The notes under the pieces: model-generated
What the model was told of the DNA's origin: nothing
The model's database searches: none
The model's input: only the letters and a program-made list of their open reading frames with translations
Virus record (IMG/VR): IMGVR_UViG_3300025764_000015
Location: 1 to 27,190 of that record
DNA from: a virus
Strand: one strand, 5' to 3'
Length of the DNA stretch: 27,190 nt
Position numbers and translations under genes: made by a program
Shown: positions 1 through 5,051 of the stretch, piece after piece
Layout of the letters: each line of letters starts with the position of its first letter
Numbering within the stretch: position 1 is the first letter of the stretch

Positions 1-723
1 ATCCATATCTGCAGGTTCGGGCAGATGGTCAAATGCAGACGCTTGATGCAGACTGTCCAACCACTCCTCACGGGTATAGGTCTTAGGACCGTAGATATAG
101 GTCTCAGGTGGTGTGGCTGGTTCGGTCGACTCTTCGGGAATGTCGGGAAACGGCATAGAGGTGTCGGCAGCTTCTTCGGGTGTCGGTTCGTCGCCGTCCT
201 TGAACTCCTTGCTCTGCTCAATCATGGTTCGGATCCATTCGGGCAGCTTTTCCCACACCACATCCTTTCCATTTTCCACATCATAGGAAATCATAGGATT
301 GCTCTGTTCGGGCACGGTTGTTCCTTTTGGTACAGACATCACGCCCGCCACGTTCGCGTACGTCTTGCCGCCACTCTCAGCATGAATCACGGAGAGCAAA
401 CACGGAGCGCCCAACATAGAACCAAGCGCGAACCCCGCTTTCTCTTCTTTCTCGGTGATGCCTCTTCCCAACCAGCTTTCAAGGTCTTTCCTCAGGCTAG
501 CCTTGTCGTTAAGGCTGAGCGTATATTTCTTGCTAATAGCCAAAGGTCTGCCATCATCCATTAATTCGTTACAGAGTTCAAACTGTACCTGGATTTTGTG
601 ACTCCAGTTCCCGAACTTCTCTGAATATTGCGTTCCCAGATCAATCATTCCATAGCAACGCGCGACGTGTGTTCCGGCCGGTATAAGGATGCGTTCGCTA
701 CCCTCGTTCTTAGCCACTAACAT
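1..723 (-). CDS. DUF669-like putative phage ssDNA-binding protein, 3'-truncated by window edge
   Basis: This frame stays open from an ATG at 723 to the left edge of the window (241 codons seen, no stop). An AAAGGAG site lies 7 bases upstream of the ATG, which fixes the start. The N-terminal part (residues about 10-150) has the pattern I associate with the DUF669 family of phage recombination/replication proteins: MIDLGTQ near residue 26, then FELCNELMDDGRPLAISKKY and a following SLRKDLESWLGR. The C-terminal 60 residues are acidic and Pro/Glu-rich, as in many single-stranded-DNA-binding proteins. Its likely role is to coat ssDNA during phage replication or recombination; this is inferred from family resemblance and not from a catalytic motif. 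Its first 14 bases overlap the end of the upstream HNH gene. It probably belongs to an early replication operon that continues beyond the window. Confidence 0.7.
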   Translation of the reverse strand, partial: MLVAKNEGSERILIPAGTHVARCYGMIDLGTQYSEKFGNWSHKIQVQFELCNELMDDGRPLAISKKYTLSLNDKASLRKDLESWLGRGITEKEEKAGFALGSMLGAPCLLSVIHAESGGKTYANVAGVMSVPKGTTVPEQSNPMISYDVENGKDVVWEKLPEWIRTMIEQSKEFKDGDEPTPEEAADTSMPFPDIPEESTEPATPPETYIYGPKTYTREEWLDSLHQASAFDHLPEPADMD

Positions 724-1249
724 TGGTTGTCTCCTTTGCCGCGATTGCGGCTTCCACCTCTTGTTTGAATAGAAAATTGTAGGCAATGGCGTTCATCTGC
801 GCCATTCCTCTGCCAGTATGCTGATTGTGATGGATGCTTTGATGTAGTTTTGTGGGCATATAGATGACGTCAAGCCGATTGACGTGATGACCCTCACATC
901 CCGAAAGGGGAGAGTTCAGAGGATTGAAACCGAGCGTGCGGCGCTTGGCGCGAGTTCTGGCGTCGGCCATTTTCTGACCGCCCCTCCAATGCGCAATAGC
1001 TATCTTCGCACACGTTTCAGGCGAAAGTTTGCGCCCCTGTTGCCATGCTGACGTCTTTGTTCGCGTCTCGGGGGTAACGACGTGGCCCATAAGGATTTCA
1101 GATACCCTTGCCCGCGTTTCAGGTGATGGTCTAATCCCCATGCGCGTCGAAGATATCTTTGCCCGCGTTTCAATTGATGTGGTATGCCCCAATTTTGACG
1201 CAGACTCTTTGGCTCGCTGTTCGTCTGTCATGTGCTGTCCAAGCTTCAT
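710..1249 (-). CDS. NUMOD3/HNH homing endonuclease 1
   Basis: A 179-residue free-standing homing endonuclease. The N-terminal 100 residues carry about five NUMOD3-type DNA-binding repeats (pattern S-x-E-T-R-A-K-x-S). Next comes a basic RAKRRTLGFNPLN segment and a C-terminal HNH nuclease centred on CEGHHVN, with LHQSIHHNQHTGRGMAQMNA following. Such enzymes nick or cut an allele lacking the gene, so that the gene is copied in during repair. The frame is open to a GTG at 1315, but the ATG at 1249 has a GGAG site and gives the MKLGQHMT start that matches its paralogues (MRLGTH, MRLGSH, MKPGGH). Its C-terminus (NAIAYNFLFKQEVE) is almost the same as that of the copy at 25838, implying recent duplication or shared origin. 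It lies just downstream of a strong promoter and overlaps the next gene by 14 bases. Confidence 0.87.
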   Translation of the reverse strand: MKLGQHMTDEQRAKESASKLGHTTSIETRAKISSTRMGIRPSPETRARVSEILMGHVVTPETRTKTSAWQQGRKLSPETCAKIAIAHWRGGQKMADARTRAKRRTLGFNPLNSPLSGCEGHHVNRLDVIYMPTKLHQSIHHNQHTGRGMAQMNAIAYNFLFKQEVEAAIAAKETTNVSG

Positions 1250-1349
1250 TGTCTCACACTCCTTTGTCTCCTTTGTTTTGATGGCAGCAGCCCCTAGAAA
1301 GGAGTCTAGTTTCACGTGGTTAATTACGCCACGCTAGGCTGCTGTATAT

Positions 1350-1377
1350 ATTGTACTCGGAATCGGGTTCATGTCAA
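1350..1377 (-). promoter_or_regulatory. sigma70-type promoter for HNH 1 and the DUF669-like gene
   Basis: Read leftward, TTGACA (1377-1372) is followed by a 16-base spacer and TACAAT (1355-1350). The -35 is a perfect consensus and the -10 matches five of six positions. Initiation would fall near 1343, about 95 bases upstream of the HNH start. The -35 box overlaps the stop codon of the upstream HTH gene, so that protein could control this promoter; this last point is inference. Confidence 0.7.
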
Positions 1378-1601
1378 GCAGGGGCGTGGTTCGATTCGAG
1401 ATAGTCTACGAGGACTTCCAGCGGGATGTGTGTTATGCTTGCGATGTGCAAGATTGTGTCAGTGGTGATACTCAGTTTGCTTGGCAGATATTCAAGAGTC
1501 CGATATGTTTCAGGGAGCAATCCAAGTTCTCGCGCAGCATTGGCGGTCGTCATCATTCTGTTCCACCTCCACTCACGTAGTGGGTTACACTGCTTTGCCA
1601 T
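1374..1601 (-). CDS. XRE (Cro/CI)-like helix-turn-helix protein
   Basis: The predicted product is 75 residues from the ATG at 1601, which has a GGGAGG site 6-7 bases upstream; the open frame extends further up to 1700 but without a better start. The sequence fits an XRE-type helix-turn-helix: helix 1 LREWRWNRMM, helix 2 TANAARELGL, recognition helix LPETYRTLE, then TDTILHIASITHIPLEVLVD, the usual end of this fold. It probably binds DNA as a small repressor or activator. It overlaps the previous gene by 17 bases, and its stop codon lies inside the -35 box of the promoter at 1350-1377, which makes that promoter, or the one at 2490-2518, a reasonable target. The closest known repressor cannot be named from sequence alone. 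Confidence 0.72.
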   Translation of the reverse strand: MAKQCNPLREWRWNRMMTTANAARELGLLPETYRTLEYLPSKLSITTDTILHIASITHIPLEVLVDYLESNHAPA

Positions 1602-1824
1602 GCCCCACCTCCCTTCTTGCTGTGGCAATGAGACGAGCCACGGCGTATTCGAGTTCGTCAACCGTCTGGCAATGGCCAGTGATGGTAACCGGCTCTCCAA
1701 TTCTGCATCGCAATGTCAGTCCCGCTTCTCGATTCCCGTTGCCGTCTGAGCGGTCATAAGAAAACTTGCGAGCGACCGAAACCTTGACGGCGTCCAATGC
1801 TGTCACCTGTCCACTACTTAGCAT
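1585..1824 (-). CDS. small early protein of unknown function
   Basis: A 79-residue protein starting at the ATG at 1824, which overlaps the upstream stop by one base (TGATG). GGAGG lies 6 bases upstream; a GTG three bases earlier is also possible. The sequence is mixed in charge: an N-terminal half with VTALDAVKVSVARKFSYDRSD, then LRCRIGEPVTITGHC, and a helical C-terminus (TVDELEYAVARLIATARREV). I do not recognise a family. Its position in a chain of small coupled genes upstream of an HTH regulator suggests an early phage accessory protein. Confidence 0.6.
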   Translation of the reverse strand: MLSSGQVTALDAVKVSVARKFSYDRSDGNGNREAGLTLRCRIGEPVTITGHCQTVDELEYAVARLIATARREVGHGKAV

Positions 1825-1949
1825 CACTCACCTCCCGCCGCTTTCGGCCAGATTGCTTCGATCTGTTTCATGGCGGTCGAGAGGTATATCTCTTGACGCG
1901 AAACAGCGCACAGAATGATTTCTATTGCTTCTTTCTGTTCTTCATTCAT
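1824..1949 (-). CDS. very small early protein (41 aa), unknown
   Basis: Start ATG at 1949 with a GGGAGGGG site 4-5 bases upstream; the frame is open back to 2129, but no upstream start has a comparable ribosome site. The start overlaps the stop of the preceding gene by 8 bases (ATGAATGA) and the stop overlaps the following ATG by one base, so it sits in a coupled cassette. The product is 41 residues, mostly helical in appearance (NEEQKEAIEIILCAVSRQEI), with no recognisable domain. Coupling on both sides and the strong ribosome site are the reasons for calling it. Confidence 0.5.
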   Translation of the reverse strand: MNEEQKEAIEIILCAVSRQEIYLSTAMKQIEAIWPKAAGGE

Positions 1950-2211
1950 TGACCCCTCCCGCCAGTCTATCGGCACAGTTTTCAACGAGACAATTACGAC
2001 AGGTACTAGGGCATACCCAAGCACAACGATCGGGTTCAGGGTCGGGTTTGGGTTCCAGTCTGCCAACCGTAGAGTTCCACTCGATGTCGGGTTCGGGACT
2101 GTCTCTAAGTCCATCTGAAACCATTTCATTCAAGCGGTCGTACTTCTTGCGGTCGTGCCGTTTAAGTGATTCCATGCGGTAGCCGGTTAAGACAACCATT
2201 CGATTCGTCAT
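1942..2211 (-). CDS. small cysteine-rich early protein, unknown
   Basis: An 89-residue protein starting at the ATG at 2211, with AAAGGAG 6 bases upstream. The N-terminal half is basic and charged (YRMESLKRHDRKKYDRLNEM). A proline/aspartate stretch (EPKPDPEPD) leads to a C-terminal cluster of five cysteines (pattern C-x3-C-x3-C-x2-C-x5-C in CAWVCPSTCRNCLVENC), which could hold a zinc ion. I do not recognise the family. It is the first gene after the 1.55-kb non-coding island and would be first on the transcript from the promoter at 2490-2518. Confidence 0.6.
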   Translation of the reverse strand: MTNRMVVLTGYRMESLKRHDRKKYDRLNEMVSDGLRDSPEPDIEWNSTVGRLEPKPDPEPDRCAWVCPSTCRNCLVENCADRLAGGVNE

Positions 2212-2443
2212 ATCTATCTCCTTTGGTTAGATTTTTAGATCGCATTCTGGGACCGAGTAGCCAACTATCGTGATGGTGTCTGGTATCGGGAGCCTTTTTG
2301 AGTTATCAGTGCGCTACTTTCGCTTACGGTTGGGAACCCTTGTTCCCCTTGCTGCTAATATCTTAATCCGATTTCTATTTTGTGAACAGCATGATTGTGA
2401 ATGAAAATAGCATAATCTTCACAGTGGGGAGTGGGTATAAGGA

Positions 2444-2469
2444 AACCCCACTTTTGCCGAAGTGGGGTT
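2444..2469 (-). terminator. hairpin just after the early promoter, terminator or attenuator
   Basis: A perfect 10-bp stem (AACCCCACTT with AAGTGGGGTT) encloses a 6-base loop. Read on the minus strand it is followed by TCCTTAT, a weak U-rich tail. It begins only about 15-20 bases downstream of the expected start of the promoter at 2490-2518, so it could end readthrough from the right, attenuate the early transcript, or simply stabilise its 5' end. Confidence 0.5.
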
Positions 2470-2489
2470 GGGTACGCTACGTCCTTTTT

Positions 2490-2518
2490 AGTATAACACA
2501 AAATCGGAACTGTGGCAA
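2490..2518 (-). promoter_or_regulatory. early promoter, extended -10 type
   Basis: Read leftward: TTGCCA (2518-2513), a 17-base spacer, then TATACT (2495-2490) preceded by TGT, an extended -10 element. Both hexamers match five of six consensus positions. The start point would be near 2483, giving a leader of about 270 bases before the gene at 2211. The -35 overlaps repeated TGTGGCAA elements, described separately. Confidence 0.6.
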
Positions 2519-2545
2519 ATGTGCCATAAATGTGGCAAGTTGTCA
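2511..2545. promoter_or_regulatory. operator-like repeats over the early promoter -35
   Basis: TGTGGCAA occurs at 2511-2518 and again at 2531-2538, exactly 20 bp apart, with an inverted TGCCA between them (2522-2526). One copy covers the -35 of the minus-strand promoter. The adjoining GCAAGTTGTCA (2535-2545) is repeated inverted at 2681-2691. Spacing of two helical turns fits a dimeric repressor or activator. The XRE-like protein encoded at 1374-1601 is a possible ligand, by inference only. Confidence 0.4.
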
Positions 2546-2718
2546 ATACTGTTTATACATATTGCGGCTAATGCCATTTCTGTGCGTTTTGCGGGGTTTT
2601 CATATCTCGCTGTATGAATGGACGTTTATTGCCGCCAATTCTCCTATAAAATGGCAGTACAGGGTAGAGTGGGGTTACTGTGACAACTTGCGACAATTTT
2701 CTGCAACGCATATGCTTG

Positions 2719-2740
2719 AAATATACAAAAATGTATATTT
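2719..2740. repeat. 9-bp inverted repeat with 4-base spacer
   Basis: AAATATACA and TGTATATTT flank AAAA in an A/T-rich context. The perfect 9-bp arms could be a protein-binding palindrome, a hairpin, or part of an unwinding element. It borders the folded segment at 2745-2855. Confidence 0.45.
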
Positions 2741-2744
2741 AGCG

Positions 2745-2855
2745 CAGACGGTTCGCCTGACCATTTCGTCACAACAATGGCCTGCAACATGTGACCACAA
2801 CACTTTAACGGGGCTATTTCTAGCTTTGACCACAGAAATCAGGACCAACCGTCTG
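2745..2855 (-). ncRNA. candidate folded RNA segment C
   Basis: CAGACGGTT (2745-2753) is exactly complementary to AACCGTCTG (2847-2855), and just inside it CCTGA (2756-2760) pairs with TCAGG (2839-2843). The two helices form a stacked stem with a small internal loop. Within it is a short stem at 2813-2824 whose loop reads GAAA (a GNRA tetraloop) on the minus strand, which favours minus-strand transcription. The layout (long stem, asymmetric internal loop, second stem) resembles that of the segment at 3422-3610. Whether this is an independent RNA or part of a longer one is unknown. Confidence 0.35.
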
Positions 2856-2891
2856 GAAAAACCGGATACTTCAAATATTTCTAAGGAACAT

Positions 2892-2906
2892 ACGAGGAAT
2901 CCTCGT
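2892..2906. repeat. 15-bp odd-centred palindrome
   Basis: ACGAGGA and TCCTCGT are separated by a single A. Such a compact perfect palindrome is more typical of a protein-binding operator than of an RNA hairpin, since no loop would remain. No promoter is obvious next to it. Confidence 0.4.
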
Positions 2907-3136
2907 GAGTTCGAGTAGGTGCATTTTTTGCATCAACTTGTCAAAAGCGTGCATAGCCGTATATGGAATACCCCTGAACGCAGGAAAGTTACAATAATGA
3001 TGTGTACCCGCCATGCCCATATGCAGAAGGATATGTCCAAAATATGCAGATAGATGGACAGATGTGCATTAAACGCACGAAGGGTACAATTTGCCATCTG
3101 AGATGTATACTCAAATCCGTATCTATCCCAAACGAT

Positions 3137-3298
3137 AATAGCGAGTGCCGCTATTTTAGTTTTCGGGGTTATCCGATAATAGTGGCCTTATCAACGTACC
3201 AATCAAGTACCCCGCAACCTTAACCGGCTTAAAGGTTCGTACACATCATGCGGTGTAACACGAAACGTGTTATGCCAAATGGATAACTCCATCGGATA
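3137..3298. ncRNA. candidate folded segment B (strand uncertain)
   Basis: Several stems are visible: AATAGCG/CGCTATT (3137-3155, 5-base loop), AACCTTAA/TTAAAGGTT (3216-3237, one bulge), and TAACACG/CGTGTTA around AAA (3256-3272). The last two are enclosed by TATCCGAT (3170-3177) pairing with ATCGGATA (3291-3298). An overlapping alternative helix, GTTATCC (3168-3174) with GGATAAC (3281-3287), cannot form at the same time. The first stem is followed by TTAGTTTT on the plus strand, so it could also be a plus-strand terminator. The nested stems suggest a folded RNA, but the strand is not settled. Confidence 0.35.
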
Positions 3299-3369
3299 GT
3301 GCCGTTCTGCTCCATGAATACTAACCTTTCTGGGCAATACTGGAACAAACTGCCTAGAGCCAAGTGGAC

Positions 3370-3404
3370 ATGAAAAGACCCCCAGTCACCGAACAGGCTG
3401 GGGG
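3370..3404 (-). terminator. terminator-like stem ending the candidate RNA
   Basis: On the minus strand CCCCCAG (3404-3398) pairs with CTGGGGG (3385-3379), a 7-bp G/C-rich stem with a 12-base loop, followed by TCTTTTC. This resembles an intrinsic terminator for leftward transcription, marking the end of the late operon or of the structured RNA. The plus strand has no T-run after the stem. Confidence 0.6.
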
Positions 3405-3760
3405 TACGACTGGCCGAACGCCCTATCGCGCGGCATCTTCAGCTTGGCCCGCTAAGGCAATATGGTGAACGGCGGGAACCAGTTGTAAAGAAATTGCTTA
3501 CAACTCAAACATCACGCTTAGCGGGGAACTTGAACCCCAGCATTTCGGGCCGTTCATCCCGCCTGATTTGGTGCGCCCGATCCTAGTTTTTGGAAGATAA
3601 GCGCGAGAGGTCAGTCCTGGCGGGGGCTGTTGCCTTAATCCTGGCTGGCCCGTAACCATTTAATCTCAGACTGTCGCCATCTGAGAACGCAGGCACTATT
3701 AGTGCTGGCTCGCTGGCCTGCCACGGATGTCCCATAGGTTGCAACCGTGGACTACTGCGT
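3370..3760 (-). ncRNA. candidate structured non-coding RNA with long-range helix
   Basis: On the minus strand this stretch begins right after the phosphoesterase stop and ends at a terminator-like stem. In order: stem CCACGG/CCGTGG (3750-3721); GCAGGC/GCCTGC (3721-3689); a perfect 7-bp hairpin (3686-3664); then a long-range helix of 3610-3601 with 3431-3422 (9 of 10 pairs) continued by 3598-3593 with 3440-3435 (6 of 6). Inside that domain are an 8-bp hairpin (3505-3481), a 9-bp helix (3525-3517 with 3456-3448) and an 8-bp helix (3556-3549 with 3473-3466). The last two cross each other, so they form either a pseudoknot or alternative folds. I do not recognise the family. Large phage RNAs such as GOLLD and ROOL are known, but no match is claimed. 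Confidence 0.5.
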
Positions 3761-3767
3761 CACGATA

Positions 3768-4553
3768 CTATTCCGAGACGTGGACGTCCTTACGCGCACC
3801 ATCCAGTCGAATTCGTGGACAGCCGCAATGGGAAGGGGCAAGCATTTTCTCTTCTGCATACGACTCATTCCATTTGACAAAAGAACCCGAGTCAACGAGG
3901 AACTGCTTATCTGCACTGAGGGTTGCCTTTCCCGATGCAGATACATGGAGCCGGTACTTATCAACTGGCACACCCGCCTGCATGTGATTATGAGCACCGA
4001 TGAGCACGTCGGCCCCTTCGAAAATGTCTGAGAGCTTATAGACCCGGTTCAATCTGCCCCCGGGTGTCCCGCCGCCGCCCGTCGTGTGATGACAATAGGC
4101 AACATAGTGGACGCGCGTTGTATCGGTCTTTCCGCCGTCGCCCGTTTTGCGTCCGATGTTCAATCGGAGAACCGCAGAGAACCTGGCGTAGGGAACCCCG
4201 AGCGTATCACAGAGGTCTTCCATCAGATCTTCATTGGCATAGCGCATGAGTCGCATTTCGTGGTTGCCTATGATACCCCCGATGATAAGATGCTTTACGG
4301 GCATGAGCCGGTCTTTCATGTACTTTTTCGCCTCTCTGAGATTCATGGATGCGTCAAATGGACTGGAAACGCCGCCCATGACTACTGTGTCGAACATGTC
4401 TCCCATGAGGAAAATGTATGCCTTCTCGCGCTTTGCCCAATCGATATACCCTTCGAATTTCTGGTAATCTGTCTGGCCCGAACCGGCATGGACGTCGCCA
4501 AGCGGCAGAAGGTATACGGCCTTGCGCTTGTCGCTTGCTTCGATGAGTCTCAA
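3768..4553 (-). CDS. calcineurin-like metallophosphoesterase
   Basis: A 261-residue protein with the full set of metallophosphoesterase motifs: D-x-H (GDVHAG, D20/H22), G-D-x-x-D (GDMFD, residues 51-55), GNHE (96-99), a double His (HH155-156) and the C-terminal G-x-H-x-H motif (GAHNH, 186-190). These residues hold a two-metal centre that hydrolyses phosphomono- or diesters; the natural substrate cannot be told from sequence. The length is normal for phage members of the family, so it appears intact. The start is a TTG at 4553 overlapping the upstream stop (TTGA) and preceded by AAGGGG, so the gene is translationally coupled to the metallopeptidase. It is the last protein gene before the structured non-coding island. 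Confidence 0.9.
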   Translation of the reverse strand: MRLIEASDKRKAVYLLPLGDVHAGSGQTDYQKFEGYIDWAKREKAYIFLMGDMFDTVVMGGVSSPFDASMNLREAKKYMKDRLMPVKHLIIGGIIGNHEMRLMRYANEDLMEDLCDTLGVPYARFSAVLRLNIGRKTGDGGKTDTTRVHYVAYCHHTTGGGGTPGGRLNRVYKLSDIFEGADVLIGAHNHMQAGVPVDKYRLHVSASGKATLSADKQFLVDSGSFVKWNESYAEEKMLAPSHCGCPRIRLDGARKDVHVSE

Positions 4554-4852
4554 CGCTTCCCCTTGCGCTTCTTCTTGTCGACGAGGGCCTTGACCATGAC
4601 CACATCGATCTCGTTATTGGCCTGCTCCTCCATCGCGCACCCCGCCAGATATTGGTACGCATGGAACAACTCATGCGCAAGCACAAGGCGAGCTTTGTAC
4701 TGGGGTAGTTTCTCTTGAACCAGGATCTCTATTTTCTTGAATCGATCGTCCTTACTGGGGGTCAGTGTTACCCCGAGCGGGATATTGCCATCCTTATCTG
4801 CATACACCGCCAACATCTTGCGCGGTACACGTTCCACGGTGATGATTACCAC
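4550..4852 (-). CDS. small HExxH zinc metallopeptidase-like protein
   Basis: The predicted 100-residue protein has HELFH at residues 60-64, the zinc-binding HExxH motif, followed about 11 residues later by EEQAN, as in ImmA/IrrE-type peptidases where an E-x-x-A-N segment follows the active site. The C-terminus is a very basic tail (KKKRKGKR). I chose a GTG start at 4852 because AAAAGG lies about 7 bases upstream; the frame is open to a TTG at 4912 without a good ribosome site. Family members cleave repressors or act as general proteases; here the target is unknown. With only about 100 residues it is shorter than typical ImmA proteins and lacks an HTH part. Its stop overlaps the start of the phosphoesterase gene. 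Confidence 0.65.
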   Translation of the reverse strand: MVIITVERVPRKMLAVYADKDGNIPLGVTLTPSKDDRFKKIEILVQEKLPQYKARLVLAHELFHAYQYLAGCAMEEQANNEIDVVMVKALVDKKKRKGKR

Positions 4853-4978
4853 GCGCCAACCTTTTTCAAATGTGAACGATTGCACGTGAAAAATGCAGAA
4901 AGTATGGTACAAGATAAGACGCGCCAGGAGCTACGCCCTGACGTGCTGGTGCGTGTACTCAAATTGCACCTCCAGCGT

Positions 4979-5047
4979 CTCTGCCAAGTGGCAGAGGCAG
5001 AAGTTCACACGACCCGGAAGGCGTTGCCGCGCTGAATCTTCCGGGTC
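4979..5047 (-). other. two strong hairpins downstream of HNH 2
   Basis: Between the HNH 2 stop (5052) and the metallopeptidase gene are a perfect 10-bp stem (5011-5020 with 5038-5047, 17-base loop) and a perfect 7-bp stem with a 4-base loop (4979-4996). Neither is followed by a T-run on either strand, so they are not classical terminators. They may protect mRNA ends or block readthrough. The rest of 4853-5051 holds only a 25-codon GTG-started frame without a ribosome site. Confidence 0.5.
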
Positions 5048-5051
5048 AACT

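Larger units (their letters stand above)
2212..3767. other. 1.55-kb stretch with no credible gene, rich in inverted repeats
   Basis: Between the phosphoesterase stop (3768) and the first early gene (2211) I find no reading frame with a ribosome site, a plausible composition or a recognisable fold on either strand. The content is instead structural. There is a probable structured RNA at 3370-3760, a second folded segment at 3137-3298, a third at 2745-2855, three short perfect palindromes, a promoter with operator-like repeats near 2490-2545, and terminator-like stems at 3379-3404 and 2444-2469. Elsewhere in this window genes overlap or are separated by a few bases, so a gap this size is exceptional. 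It may hold one long RNA, several RNAs, a replication origin, or a mixture. Confidence 0.75.

Noticed and set aside
25-564. A 179-codon plus-strand open frame near the left end
   Set aside because: It lies opposite the DUF669-like gene, which has a clear ribosome site and family-like sequence; the plus frame has low-quality, Arg/His-rich content.
2355-2546. A 63-codon minus-strand frame over the early promoter
   Set aside because: It spans the promoter and hairpin and has no ribosome site; its sequence resembles no protein I know.
2382-2918. A 178-codon plus-strand open frame in the gene-free island
   Set aside because: No ribosome site, no recognisable fold, unusual composition, and it runs through several perfect inverted repeats and a minus-strand promoter.
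3523-3600. tRNA or tRNA-like element (GGGGTTCAAGTTCCCC resembles a T-arm)
   Set aside because: No matching 5' acceptor strand, D-arm or anticodon arm can be found within tRNA distance; the segment also pairs elsewhere.
3370-3760. Group I intron, tmRNA, GOLLD or ROOL RNA
   Set aside because: No intron core motifs, no interrupted gene and no tag peptide frame. GOLLD and ROOL cannot be confirmed by eye; a covariance search is needed, so no name is given.
4920-5000. A 25-codon GTG frame between HNH 2 and the metallopeptidase
   Set aside because: No ribosome site, and it covers a perfect hairpin; too short to support without conservation data.
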